Positions 31,256 through 40,322 are shown, counted from the first letter of the stretch. The stretch: 40,925 nucleotides of DNA from Mycolicibacterium agri (GCF_002553505.1 NZ_PDCP01000049.1:1-40925); one strand, 5' to 3'. Program-made: numbers and translations. Notes: a model not told the origin generated them from the sequence alone.

Positions 31256-32530
31256 ATGATCGACGCCGACTCCGGCGGGGCCGAGCCAGCAGAGGCCCCA
31301 GAAACCGCAGTCACCCCGTTGCTGGCGCCTGCCGACGGGGTGCCTTCGCTGTCGGTAACCGAAGCCGACATCGAAGCCGCCGCCGACCGGCTGGCCTCCG
31401 GACGCGGCCCGTTTGCGGTGGATGCCGAGCGGGCGTCGGGCTTCCGCTACTCCAACCGCGCGTATCTGGTGCAGATCCGGCGCCAGGGCGCGGGCACCGT
31501 GCTGATCGATCCGGTCAACCACGGCGGCGACCCGCGGCAGACGCTGGCGCCGATCGCCGAAGTACTGGCCACCGACGAGTGGGTGCTGCATGCCGCCGAC
31601 CAGGACCTGCCCTGCCTGGCCGACGTCGGGATCACCCCGACGAAGATCTACGACACCGAACTCGCCGGCCGGCTGGCCGGCTATGACCGGGTCAACCTGG
31701 CGACGATGGTCGAACGGCTGCTGGGGCTGGGGCTGAAGAAGGGCCACGGCGCGGCCGACTGGTCCAAGCGGCCGCTGCCGCAGGAGTGGCTGAATTACGC
31801 CGCACTCGACGTCGAGGTGCTGCTGGACCTGCGCGACGCCGTCGCCGCCGTACTCGACGAGCAGGGCAAGACTCAGTGGGCGGCACAGGAATTCGACTAC
31901 CTGTGCTCCTACGTGGCCGCGCCGACGCGACGCGACCGGTGGCGCCGGACGTCGGGCATTCACAAGATCCGCGACCGCCGCGCGATGGCCGCCGTTCGCG
32001 AACTGTGGACGGCCCGCGACCAGATCGCCCGCAGGCGCGACATCGCGCCGGGACGCATCCTGCCGGACTCGGCGATCATCAACGCCGCGATCGCCGACCC
32101 CAAGACCGTCGAGGAACTGACCGCGTTGCCGATCTTCGGCGGGTCGCGGCAGCGCCGCTCCGCCCAGGTGTGGCTGGACGCGCTGGCCCGTGCCCGCAGC
32201 GGCGCCAACCCGCCCGAGGTCTCCGAACCGTCCAACGGTCCCCCGCCCGCGTCGCGGTGGGCCAAACGCAAACCGGAGGCCGCCGCCCGTCTCGAGGCCG
32301 CTCGCGCCGGGCTGGCCGAACTGGCCGAACGGGTGAAGGTGCCCACCGAGAACCTGATCACCCCCGAGGTGGTGCGCCGGCTGTGCTGGGACTGGGAACC
32401 GGTCGACGACGCTGCCGCCGCGGTCGACGCGTTCCTGCGCGACGCGCAGGCCCGGCCGTGGCAGCGCGAACTCGTCGTGCCTGTCCTCGCTGACGCGCTC
32501 GACAAATCCGGTCACCCCGCCACCGACTGA
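31256..32530 (+). CDS. rnd: Ribonuclease D-like 3'-5' exonuclease
   Basis: This 424-residue protein has a DEDD-family exonuclease domain at ~45-215 (FAVDAERASGFRYSNRAYLV, DQDLPCLADVG, YDTELAGRLAGY, and the DEDDy end LNYAALDVEVLLDL) and HRDC-type helical domains after ~220 (MAAVRELWTARDQIARRRDI, GRILPDSAIINAA). It trims 3' ends of structured RNAs such as tRNA precursors. The start is ATG 31256, two bases after the DUF3000 stop; an overlapping TTG at 31250 is also possible. Corresponds to Rv2681. Confidence 0.92.
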   Translation: MIDADSGGAEPAEAPETAVTPLLAPADGVPSLSVTEADIEAAADRLASGRGPFAVDAERASGFRYSNRAYLVQIRRQGAGTVLIDPVNHGGDPRQTLAPIAEVLATDEWVLHAADQDLPCLADVGITPTKIYDTELAGRLAGYDRVNLATMVERLLGLGLKKGHGAADWSKRPLPQEWLNYAALDVEVLLDLRDAVAAVLDEQGKTQWAAQEFDYLCSYVAAPTRRDRWRRTSGIHKIRDRRAMAAVRELWTARDQIARRRDIAPGRILPDSAIINAAIADPKTVEELTALPIFGGSRQRRSAQVWLDALARARSGANPPEVSEPSNGPPPASRWAKRKPEAAARLEAARAGLAELAERVKVPTENLITPEVVRRLCWDWEPVDDAAAAVDAFLRDAQARPWQRELVVPVLADALDKSGHPATD

Positions 32531-32543
32531 CCTCGCGCTGGCC

Positions 32544-32549
32544 TAGGGT
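32544..32549 (+). promoter_or_regulatory. Predicted -10 (TAGGGT) of leaderless phosphatase mRNA
   Basis: TAGGGT is followed by CGAGTG and the ATG at 32556, six-base spacing and no ribosome binding site. Confidence 0.5.
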
Positions 32550-32555
32550 CGAGTG

Positions 32556-34196
32556 ATGGGATTGCTTCTCGGGCCCGCGCTGCGGCACGTCTCGGACACC
32601 ACTGCGCTGGTGTGGGTGCAAACCGAATCCCCCTGCACCGTCGAGATTCTCGGCTGCTCAGCGCGGACCTTCGAGGTGCAGGGCTATCACTTCGCGCTCG
32701 TCGAGGTGACCGGCCTGACGCCTGACAGCGTGACCGAGTACCAGGTCGAAATCGACGGGCGGGTGGAGTGGCCGATCGCCGACGAGCAGTTCGCCGCGTT
32801 CCCGCCGAGCGTCATCCGCACCCGCGGACCGGAGAGCGCGCACCGGCTGCGGGTGATCTTCGGGTCGTGCCGATATCCGAAAACCGAAGACAAGAAGCTC
32901 GAGGCGAAACTCAAGCGCGACGCGTTGGACTGCTACGCGGCGCGGATGGCGCGCCGCCCGATCGACGAGTGGCCCGACGCGGTGATCATGCTCGGCGATC
33001 AGCTGTACGCCGATGAACTGCCGCCCGGCGAGGTGCAACGGGTGGCTGGGCGCAGAAAGCGCAGCCGACACGGCAGCCGGCCACCCGACGAAGTGGTCAC
33101 TTTCGCCGAATACGAACGCCTGTACCGGCATTCGTGGGGCGACCCGGAAATCCGGTGGCTGATGTCCACGGTGCCCACGGCGATGATCTTCGACGACCAC
33201 GACATCCGCGACGACTGGAACACCTCGAGGCCGTGGCGGCTGCAGATGGCGCAGGTGCCGTGGTGGAAGGACCGGATCCGCGCCGGGCTGGCGTCCTACT
33301 GGGTGTATCAGCATCTGGGCAACCTGAGCCCCGCCGAGCTTGCCGACAACGAGGACTATCGGCGGCTGCGCAGCTGCGAAGGTGACACCTGGCCGCTTCT
33401 GGCCGAGCTGGCCGACCAGGCCGACCGCGAGGTCGACTGCAACAAGGGCATCCGGTTCAGCTACCGCTGGGACCTCGGCCGCACCCGGCTGATCATGATC
33501 GACTCCCGCAACGGCCGGATCCTGGAATCCGGTGAGCGAATGATGATCGGCGAGAAGGAGTTCGGCTGGGTGGAGGCCAACGCCGAAGACCACCCGGAGT
33601 CGTATGACCACCTGCTGCTGGCGTCGTCGGTGCCGTGGCTGATGCCACCGGCCATCGGCGACCTGGAGACGCTCAACGAACGGGCAGCCGACCGCCCCGG
33701 CCGACGCGGCAGGATCGCCGAAAAGCTGCGTCAAGCAGGCGATTTCGAGCATTGGCCGGCGTTCTTCAAGTCATTCGTGCGGCTGGGCGAGATGATCACG
33801 CGCATCGCCAACCATCCCGAGGGCCCCGCCACGATCAGCGTGCTGTCCGGCGACGTCCACCACAGCTACGCTGCTCGCGCCGAGCTCGAGGACGTGTCGC
33901 CGACGGGTACGGCCGTGTATCAGCTGGTGTGCTCGCCGGTGCACAACTATGTGCCGGTATTCGTCAAACCGGCGTTCATGCTGGGCTGGGCCAAACCCGC
34001 GGCCGCCGTCACGCACTGGTGGGTGCGCCGTCGCGGACTTCCGTCGCCGCCGATGAGGTGGAGCAACGTCTGCGGCCCGCTGTTCGGCAATACGATCGCG
34101 ACACTGGAGATCGACGGCCGATCGGCCAAGGTGCTCTTCGAGCAGCCGCGCACATCGACGACTTTGCAGGAGGCAGCGAGGGTTTCGCTGACCTGA
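32556..34196 (+). CDS. PhoD-like metallophosphatase
   Basis: This 546-residue protein has an N-terminal fibronectin-like domain (~1-90) and a PhoD/calcineurin-type phosphatase domain. Metal-binding motifs visible are FGSCRYP (~102), MLGDQLYADELPPGE (~147), FDDHDIRDDWN (~210) and VLSGDVHHSYAAR (~428). Unlike classical secreted PhoD it has no Tat or Sec signal (MGLLLGPALRHVSDTTALVW), so it is probably cytoplasmic. Phosphodiester or phosphomonoester hydrolysis is inferred; the natural substrate is unknown. ATG 32556 is chosen over the adjacent GTG 32553 because of the six-base spacing to TAGGGT. Confidence 0.9.
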   Translation: MGLLLGPALRHVSDTTALVWVQTESPCTVEILGCSARTFEVQGYHFALVEVTGLTPDSVTEYQVEIDGRVEWPIADEQFAAFPPSVIRTRGPESAHRLRVIFGSCRYPKTEDKKLEAKLKRDALDCYAARMARRPIDEWPDAVIMLGDQLYADELPPGEVQRVAGRRKRSRHGSRPPDEVVTFAEYERLYRHSWGDPEIRWLMSTVPTAMIFDDHDIRDDWNTSRPWRLQMAQVPWWKDRIRAGLASYWVYQHLGNLSPAELADNEDYRRLRSCEGDTWPLLAELADQADREVDCNKGIRFSYRWDLGRTRLIMIDSRNGRILESGERMMIGEKEFGWVEANAEDHPESYDHLLLASSVPWLMPPAIGDLETLNERAADRPGRRGRIAEKLRQAGDFEHWPAFFKSFVRLGEMITRIANHPEGPATISVLSGDVHHSYAARAELEDVSPTGTAVYQLVCSPVHNYVPVFVKPAFMLGWAKPAAAVTHWWVRRRGLPSPPMRWSNVCGPLFGNTIATLEIDGRSAKVLFEQPRTSTTLQEAARVSLT

Positions 34197-34276
34197 ACCG
34201 CCGCGCGCGTGTGCGTAATCGGACGCCGCTGCGGCGTGTCGCGTACGACAGCGCACAATCGGGCGATGCGGCGATG

Positions 34277-36190
34277 CTAGTCGAGCTGGTTGCTGACCTC
34301 GGCCTCGGACACCGCGCTACCGAGTGCGGCCACCCAGCCGGTGATCTGGCGAGCGACGTGCTGGTCGGTCAGCCCGACCGCGGCGAGCACCTCACCGCGG
34401 GACGCGTGCGCATGGAACTCCTGCGGCAGACCGACGTCGCGACACGGCACGTCGATCTCCGCACGGCGCAGCGCGGCCGAAACCGCTGAGCCCACGCCCC
34501 CGCGAACGCCGTTGTCCTCCAACGTGACCACGAGTTTGTGCGCCTTGGCCAGCGCGCCGATCCCCTCGGGCACCGGCAGCACCCAGCGCGGGTCGATGAC
34601 CGTCACGCCGATGCCCTGGTTGCGCAGCCGCTCGGCGACCGACTTCGCCATCGCCGCGAACGGTCCGACCGCCACCAACAGCACGTCCTCGGACAGTCCC
34701 TCGGCAGGTACGGTGAGCACGTCGATGCCGTCGCGCCGCTCGATCGCCGGAATGTCTTCGCCGACATCACCTTTCGGAAAACGCAGCGCGGTCGGGCCGT
34801 CGGTGGTCTCCAGCGCCTCGCCGAGCTCCTCGTAGAGCCGGACGCCGTCGCGCGGTGCGGCCACCCGCATGCCGGGCACGATGTTGAGCATCGACAGGTC
34901 CCACATGCCGTTGTGGCTGGCGCCGTCGGGGCCGGTGACTCCGGACCGGTCCAACACCAATGTGACCGGCAGCTTGTGCAGCGCGACGTCCATCATGATC
35001 TGGTCGAACGCGCGGTTGAGGAACGTCGAATAGATCGCCACCACCGGGTGCAGGCCGCCCATCGCCAGGCCGGCGGCCGACGTCATCGCGTGCTGTTCGG
35101 CGATGCCGACGTCGAACAGCCGGTCGGGGAACTTCTTGCCGAACGCGGTCAGCCCGGTCGGCCCCGACATCGCCGCGGTGATGGCCACGATGTCGCGCCG
35201 TTTGCTGGCGTACTTGATCAGCGCCTCGGAGAACGTCGAGGTCCAGCCCGGGCCCGCGACCTTGGTGGCCTGACCGGTCTGCGGATCGATGACCCCGGTG
35301 GAGTGCATCTGGTCGGCCTCGTCGTTCTCGGCGGGCGCATACCCCATCCCCTTGCGGGTGACGACGTGCACGATCACCGGCGCGTTGAAGCCGCGGGCGT
35401 GGCGCAGCGCCGCCTCGACCGCGTGTTCGTCGTGGCCGTCGATCGGGCCGACGTATTTCAGGCCCAGGTCGGTGAACATCACCTGCGGGGCCAGCGCATC
35501 CTTCAGTCCCGCCTTGACGCTGTGCATGCACTGGTAGCACAGCTCGCCGATGACCGGCATCGAGCGCACCGCGGTGCGGCCCTTGTCCAGCAGCTTCTCG
35601 TAGCCCGGCTGCAGCCGCAGCGCGGCCAGGTGATCGGCGAACCCGCCGATGGTCGGCGCATAGCTGCGGCCGTTGTCGTTGACGACGATCACCACCGGCC
35701 GCGAGGCTGCGGCGATGTTGTTCAGCGCCTCCCAGCACATGCCGCCGGTCAGTGCGCCGTCGCCGACGACGGCGACGACGTGGCGGTTGCGGTGCCCGGT
35801 CAGCTCGAACGCCTTGGCCAGCCCGTCGGCATAGGACAACGCCGAGCTGGCGTGGCTGGACTCCACCCAGTCATGGTCGCTCTCGGCGCGCGACGGATAC
35901 CCCGAAAGGCCGTCCTTCTTGCGCAGCGTGTCGAAGTCCTGGCAGCGACCGGTCAGCATCTTGTGCACGTAGGCCTGGTGGCCGGTGTCGAAGATGATCG
36001 GGTCGTGCGGGGAGTCGAAGACCCGGTGCAGCGCCAGCGTCAGCTCGACCACGCCGAGGTTGGGGCCGAGATGGCCCCCGGTGGCAGCGACCTTGTGAAT
36101 CAGGAACTGGCGGATCTCGTCGGCAAGATCGCTTAGCTGCGACTGAGTCAGGTGCTGCAGATCGGCGGGACCGCGGATCTGTTCAAGCAT
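34277..36190 (-). CDS. dxs: 1-Deoxy-D-xylulose-5-phosphate synthase
   Basis: This 637-residue thiamine-diphosphate enzyme condenses pyruvate and glyceraldehyde 3-phosphate in the first step of the MEP isoprenoid pathway, which supplies decaprenyl phosphate for the cell wall. Motifs are GGHLGPNLGVVELTLAL (~39), DTGHQAYVHKMLTG (~68), the cofactor motif VVGDGALTGGMCWEALNN (~139-156), the transketolase-type glutamate in FDVGIAEQHAMTSAAG (~363) and VTLEDNGVRGGVGSAV (~550). The start is ATG 36190 (MLEQIRGPADL), six bases after TACACT; the frame is open to 36379. Corresponds to Rv2682c. Confidence 0.97.
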   Translation of the reverse strand: MLEQIRGPADLQHLTQSQLSDLADEIRQFLIHKVAATGGHLGPNLGVVELTLALHRVFDSPHDPIIFDTGHQAYVHKMLTGRCQDFDTLRKKDGLSGYPSRAESDHDWVESSHASSALSYADGLAKAFELTGHRNRHVVAVVGDGALTGGMCWEALNNIAAASRPVVIVVNDNGRSYAPTIGGFADHLAALRLQPGYEKLLDKGRTAVRSMPVIGELCYQCMHSVKAGLKDALAPQVMFTDLGLKYVGPIDGHDEHAVEAALRHARGFNAPVIVHVVTRKGMGYAPAENDEADQMHSTGVIDPQTGQATKVAGPGWTSTFSEALIKYASKRRDIVAITAAMSGPTGLTAFGKKFPDRLFDVGIAEQHAMTSAAGLAMGGLHPVVAIYSTFLNRAFDQIMMDVALHKLPVTLVLDRSGVTGPDGASHNGMWDLSMLNIVPGMRVAAPRDGVRLYEELGEALETTDGPTALRFPKGDVGEDIPAIERRDGIDVLTVPAEGLSEDVLLVAVGPFAAMAKSVAERLRNQGIGVTVIDPRWVLPVPEGIGALAKAHKLVVTLEDNGVRGGVGSAVSAALRRAEIDVPCRDVGLPQEFHAHASRGEVLAAVGLTDQHVARQITGWVAALGSAVSEAEVSNQLD

Positions 36191-36196
36191 TCCGTC

Positions 36197-36202
36197 AGTG
36201 TA
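36197..36202 (-). promoter_or_regulatory. Predicted -10 (TACACT) of leaderless dxs mRNA
   Basis: On the minus strand TACACT, six bases (GACGGA), then the ATG at 36190. This promoter lies in the 34-bp gap downstream of the nhaA stop. Confidence 0.55.
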
Positions 36203-36224
36203 CGCAGGGCGGTACCCCTCAGTC

Positions 36225-37502
36225 TCACCGAGCGACATAGATGTCGGGCACACCGTCATGATCGGCGTCCCGCCTCTCGAGAGCGTGAATGCGCCGGTAG
36301 GCGGCGTTTCGGCTGCGCAGGACCACCGCGGCCAGCAGAGCGGCGAAAACTGATGCACACAGCACCCCGATCTTGACATCGGCGCCGGCGGTGGAGCCGT
36401 GGCCGAAAGCCAATTCCCCGATCAGCAACGACACGGTGAAACCGATGCCTGCCAGCAGCGCCACGCCTGCCACATCGCGCCACGCCAGGTCATCATCGAG
36501 GGTGGCCCGGGTGAACTTGGCCAGCAGGAAGGCGGTGCCGAACACGCCGAGGGGTTTGCCGATGACGAGCCCGGCGATCACCCCGACGGTGATCGGGTGC
36601 AGGATCGATGCGCCGAGGCCCTCCCAGCCGCCGACCGTCACGCCGGCGGCGAAGAACGCGAACACCGGCACCGCGAAACCCGCCGACAGGGGGCGGGTGG
36701 TGTGTTCGAACCACTCGGCGGTGGGCCGGCCGTGGCGTCCGAGCACCGGAACCGTGAAGCCCAGCACCACACCCGCGACTGTGGCGTGCACGCCGCTGGC
36801 ATGCACCAGCGCCCACGCGCTGACCGCCAACGGGACCAGCAGCCACCACGGATGGATGCCGCGCTGCACCGCCAGGGCGAACAAGCCGATCGGGATCAAC
36901 GCAAGGGCCAGCGGGCCGAATGCGAGATCGTCGGTGAAGAACACGGCGATGACGGTGATCGCCAGCAGATCGTCGACGACGGCGAGGGTCAACAGGAAGG
37001 TGCGCAGCGCCGTCGGCAGGTGCGTCGACAGCACGGCCAGCACCGCCAGCGCGAAGGCGATGTCCGTAGCGATCGGCACCGCCCAGCCGCTCAGATGGTC
37101 GGGTTCGCCGGTGGCAACGACGATCGCGATGTAGATGGCGGCGGGTACCACCATGCCGCCGACGGCGGCCGCGATGGGCAGCGCCGCGCGTGCAGGGTCT
37201 CGCAGATCGCCGGCGACGAACTCGCGCTTGAGTTCGAGCCCGACCACGAAGAAGAAGATCGCCAGCAGCCCGTCGGCCGCCCATGCCGAAACGGAGAGGT
37301 GCAGGTGCAGAAACTCAGGTCCCCAGGCGAAATCGGACACCGCCCGGTAGGACTGCGACCAGGGCGAGTTGGCCCAGACGAGAGCGGCGCCTGCGGCCGC
37401 GAGCAGAAGCACACCGCCGACGGTCTCCTTGCGGAGAACCTCGGCGAAGCGCTGCGTCTCCGGCCAGGAGCCGCGCGCAAGCAAGCGTGAAGGGGCAGAC
37501 AT
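36225..37502 (-). CDS. nhaA: Na+/H+ antiporter NhaA
   Basis: This 425-residue integral membrane antiporter exchanges sodium or lithium for protons and helps pH and salt homeostasis. Twelve hydrophobic segments are visible, and the essential aspartate pair is in LTLAVVDDLLAITVIAVFF (~180); other typical segments are LLAIFFFVVGLELKREFVAG (~75) and AGIGFTVSLLIGELAFG (~370). The C-terminal tail ends in ERRDADHDGVPDIYVAR, whose DADHDGVPD fits the DxDxDGxxD calcium-binding pattern of thrombospondin type 3 repeats, unusual for NhaA. The start is ATG 37502 (MSAPSRLLARG); the frame is open 13 codons upstream. Confidence 0.95.
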   Translation of the reverse strand: MSAPSRLLARGSWPETQRFAEVLRKETVGGVLLLAAAGAALVWANSPWSQSYRAVSDFAWGPEFLHLHLSVSAWAADGLLAIFFFVVGLELKREFVAGDLRDPARAALPIAAAVGGMVVPAAIYIAIVVATGEPDHLSGWAVPIATDIAFALAVLAVLSTHLPTALRTFLLTLAVVDDLLAITVIAVFFTDDLAFGPLALALIPIGLFALAVQRGIHPWWLLVPLAVSAWALVHASGVHATVAGVVLGFTVPVLGRHGRPTAEWFEHTTRPLSAGFAVPVFAFFAAGVTVGGWEGLGASILHPITVGVIAGLVIGKPLGVFGTAFLLAKFTRATLDDDLAWRDVAGVALLAGIGFTVSLLIGELAFGHGSTAGADVKIGVLCASVFAALLAAVVLRSRNAAYRRIHALERRDADHDGVPDIYVAR

Positions 37503-37813
37503 CGAGTAATCCCGAAATAGGAGGGGTGGCCACCGTGCCATCTCATCGAGATAGGTTGCGGGGCTTACTAATACGACTGAATACGGCGGCTACGGATGAT
37601 GGGCGCGCAAAACGGCGAACCAGGGGTCAGAAGAGGGATTCACGATGTGCTCCAAGGTCGGTCGGTCAGGACATTGCCGACCAGACTTCCCGGCGCACCG
37701 GCATCCAACCTACCAGGTGAACCCCATCCTCGGCTACAGCAACCTGGCCCCGCGGCGGGGTTGACGCGATTCACTCGCTCGCAGAACGGCTTTCGTCACG
37801 CCGGGCAACACCG
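37503..37813. other. Intergenic between nhaA and CBS gene; nhaA leader
   Basis: No gene is supported in these ~310 bases. On the nhaA side the leader contains two short palindromes: GGTGGCCACC (37525-37534) and ATCTCGATGAGAT (37541-37553 region), which could form small hairpins just upstream of the nhaA start. A TATTAG-like -10 lies near 37570. I could not match it to a known sodium or lithium riboswitch consensus. Confidence 0.35.
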
Positions 37814-37819
37814 TATGGT
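37814..37819 (+). promoter_or_regulatory. Predicted -10 (TATGGT) of leaderless CBS-transporter mRNA
   Basis: TATGGT is followed by GCTGAC and the ATG at 37826, six-base spacing and no ribosome binding site. Confidence 0.55.
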
Positions 37820-37825
37820 GCTGAC

Positions 37826-38269
37826 ATGCACGCAGAGCAATTCGCCGAGGAATTCCCTGTGGTCACCGCCGACTCGAACGCCCTGGAGGCGGCCCGCACA
37901 ATGGCCGAGCACCGGCTGCCGGGAATCGTCGTGACCGATGCGTCCGGACAGCCCTATGCGGTGCTTCCCGCCTCGCAGGTGGTGCGGTTCATCGTGCCCA
38001 CGTATGTCCAGGATGATCCCTCGCTGGCAGGGGTGATCGACGAGTCGTGGGCCGACAAGGCCGCCGAGCGCCTGGCGAACAAGTCGGTGCGCGACGTGCT
38101 GCCCGAGCATCTTGAAGACATCCCGTTCGCCAACGCCGACGACACGATCATCGAAGTGGCGGCGTTGATGGCCCGGCTGCGAAGTCCGCTCATCGCCGTC
38201 GTCAAGGACGGCAAACTGCTCGGAATGATCACTGCGTCGCGCCTTTTGAGCGCTGCTGTGAAACGCTGA
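37826..38269 (+). CDS. CBS-pair domain protein
   Basis: This 147-residue protein consists of two CBS motifs: the first over FPVVTADSNALEAARTMAEH and PGIVVTDASGQPYAVLPASQ (~10-50), the second over IPFANADDTIIEVAALMARL and PLIAVVKDGKLLGMITASRL (~97-140). Such pairs bind adenine nucleotides and regulate partner proteins. It precedes the transporter gene by five bases, so the two form an operon, and the CBS protein probably senses energy charge for the transporter. Corresponds to Rv2683. Confidence 0.88.
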   Translation: MHAEQFAEEFPVVTADSNALEAARTMAEHRLPGIVVTDASGQPYAVLPASQVVRFIVPTYVQDDPSLAGVIDESWADKAAERLANKSVRDVLPEHLEDIPFANADDTIIEVAALMARLRSPLIAVVKDGKLLGMITASRLLSAAVKR

Positions 38270-38274
38270 CCGGT

Positions 38275-39564
38275 ATGGCCATATTCGCGATATCCGTATT
38301 CGTTGTCGCGTATGCGCTGATTGCCAGCGATCGCATCAACAAAACCTTTGTCGCGCTGATCGGTGCCGGATTGGTGCTTGCCGTCGGCATTCTCGACGCC
38401 CAGGACGCGTTTTACCATCACGAAACCGGGATCGACTGGAATGTCATCTTCCTGCTGTTCGGGATGATGATCATCGTCGGCGTCCTGCGCCAGACGGGCG
38501 TCTTCGAGTACGTGGCGATCTGGGCTGCCAAGCGCGCCAACGGTTCACCGCTGCGCATCATGATCCTGTTGATACTCGTCACCGCGTTCGCGTCGGCCCT
38601 GCTGGACAACGTCACGACGATCCTGCTCATCGCGCCGGTCACGCTGCTGGTGTGCGATCGGCTTGAGATCAACCCGATCCCCTTTCTGATCGCCGAGGTG
38701 CTCGCCTCCAACATCGGCGGCGCTTCGACCCTTGTCGGTGACCCGCCGAACATCATCATCGCGAGCCGCGCGAACCTGACGTTCAACGACTTCCTCGCTC
38801 ACATGACGCCGATCGTGCTGATCATCATCGCGGTTTTCATCGCGTTGGTGCCGTTCATCTTTCGCGGGTCATTCCACGTCGATCCGGAGCGGGTGGCCGA
38901 CGTGATGTCGCTCAACGAGCGCGAGGCTATCCGCGACCGGTCGCTGCTCATCAAGAGCTGCATCGTCCTGGTCCTGGTGTTCGCCGCGTTCATTCTCCAC
39001 TCGGTCCTGCACATTGAGCCGTCGATCGTCGCGCTGCTAGGCGCCGGCGTCCTGGTCGTGATATCCCGACTCGACCGCGACGACTATCTGGCCAGCGTCG
39101 AGTGGGAGACCCTGCTGTTCTTCGCCGGGTTGTTCATCATGGTCGGCGCGCTGGTGAAGACCGGCGTCGTCGAGGCGCTGGCCCGGTCCGCCATCGAATT
39201 GACCCAGGGCAACGGCCTGCTGACGGCGATGCTGATCCTCGGCGTGTCTGCGCCGGTGTCTGGGATCATCGACAACATCCCGTTCACCGCGACGATGACG
39301 CCGATCGTGGCCGAGTTGTCGGCCTCGATCACCGACCTCTCCCACCCCGATGTGCTCTGGTGGGCTCTTGCGCTCGGCGCTGACCTCGGCGGCAATCTCA
39401 CCGCCGTCGGCGCCAGCGCGAACGTCGTGATGCTCGGCATCGCCCGCCGCGCAGGCCATCCCATCTCGTTCTGGGAGTTCACCCGCAAGGGTGCGCTGAT
39501 CACGGTTGTGTCAATTGTGCTGTCCGCGTTGTACTTGTGGTTGCGTTACTTCGTGTGGGGCTGA
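38275..39564 (+). CDS. ArsB/NhaD-type ion transporter
   Basis: This 429-residue membrane protein of the ion-transporter superfamily (ArsB/NhaD/CitM-like) is annotated as an arsenic transporter in M. tuberculosis (Rv2684/Rv2685). It has about ten transmembrane segments in two inverted halves, each with a characteristic re-entrant motif: EVLASNIGGASTLVGDPPNI (~141-160) and GADLGGNLTAVGASANVVML (~365-384). Helix-break segments TAFASALLDNVTTILLIAPV and SGIIDNIPFTATMTPIVAEL are typical. Only one copy is present here. Substrate could be arsenite, sodium or a carboxylate; the GDPPN motif is shared across the superfamily, so arsenic is not assured. Confidence 0.88.
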   Translation: MAIFAISVFVVAYALIASDRINKTFVALIGAGLVLAVGILDAQDAFYHHETGIDWNVIFLLFGMMIIVGVLRQTGVFEYVAIWAAKRANGSPLRIMILLILVTAFASALLDNVTTILLIAPVTLLVCDRLEINPIPFLIAEVLASNIGGASTLVGDPPNIIIASRANLTFNDFLAHMTPIVLIIIAVFIALVPFIFRGSFHVDPERVADVMSLNEREAIRDRSLLIKSCIVLVLVFAAFILHSVLHIEPSIVALLGAGVLVVISRLDRDDYLASVEWETLLFFAGLFIMVGALVKTGVVEALARSAIELTQGNGLLTAMLILGVSAPVSGIIDNIPFTATMTPIVAELSASITDLSHPDVLWWALALGADLGGNLTAVGASANVVMLGIARRAGHPISFWEFTRKGALITVVSIVLSALYLWLRYFVWG

Positions 39565-39568
39565 GCCG

Positions 39569-40322
39569 TCACGCCTTCTTGGCGATGAAACGACGGAACA
39601 GCGGCCAGCCGATGAGCACGTTATAGGCGAGTCCGACGAGCAGGTACGGCCACCACGTGCCGTGGGCGCTGGCGACCCAGAACGCCTTGGCGACCGAATA
39701 CAGCGGTAGCACACCGAAACTCAGATTCCACGCCGAGTCGATGAACCAACCCAGGCATGGCAGACCGGCGATCAGCATGCCAAGCGCGCGCAGCATGGCG
39801 ATGCCCTGGATCTTGTTGTTCGCCGCCACGACGATCAACAGCATCGTGACGACCGCGGAGCAGCCGGCGAGTAGGCCGATCGGGACGAGGGCAGGCACGA
39901 CACCGGGTTCGAGTATTCCGCTGAACCACAAGGTCGCCACAATGTACGCCGTCGTCACCACCACAACGGTGCCTGCACGGTATGCGAAGAAGGTGGACAT
40001 CGGCGCGGGGGTGACCCGCAGCGCGGTGAGCGTGCCTGCGTCGAGCTCGTCGAGCACGAGGAAAGCGGCCACTCCCCCGGCGATGATGATGCTCGTCAGC
40101 AGAAGGAATCCGGTCAGAACGAGCGGATAGTACGGAACCAGATCAAAGTTTGTAGCGCCTGGCCAGCATGTCCGTGACCAATGGCGTCACAATGCGCACG
40201 CTAGCGGTCCAGATCACGGGGGCGAGGACGATCATGATGAGCAGCGGATCGCGAAACGTTGCGCGTAAGTCGTTTCGGCCGAAGGCCTTCAGCGCTCTGG
40301 TACTTGTCGACACACCGATCAC
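39569..40322 (-). pseudogene. ABC-2 type transporter permease with single-base frameshift
   Basis: The GTG at 40322 overlaps the stop of the upstream permease (GTGA) and opens STSTRALKAFGRNDLRATFR, then a first membrane segment (PLLIMIVLAPVIWTASV), and hits a stop after LARRYKL at ~40143. In another frame the protein carries on: FDLVPYYPLVLTGFLLLTSI, then GGVAAFLVLDELDAGTLTAL and four more membrane segments to FIAKKA (stop 39569). An extra C at about 40148 (AAACTTTGAT instead of AAATTTGAT) explains it. Without it the gene encodes ~250 residues, the size I recall for Rv2686c. The pair would be the membrane part of a drug-type ABC exporter whose ATPase gene lies beyond the right edge. Confidence 0.78.

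Noticed and set aside
34538..36136. 532-residue plus-strand frame antisense to dxs
   Set aside because: Antisense to a fully recognisable dxs; rich in Arg, His, Gln and Val as expected from reverse-strand GC bias.
37503..37600. Sodium or lithium riboswitch in the nhaA leader
   Set aside because: Short palindromes are present, but I could not match any known riboswitch consensus or fold by eye.
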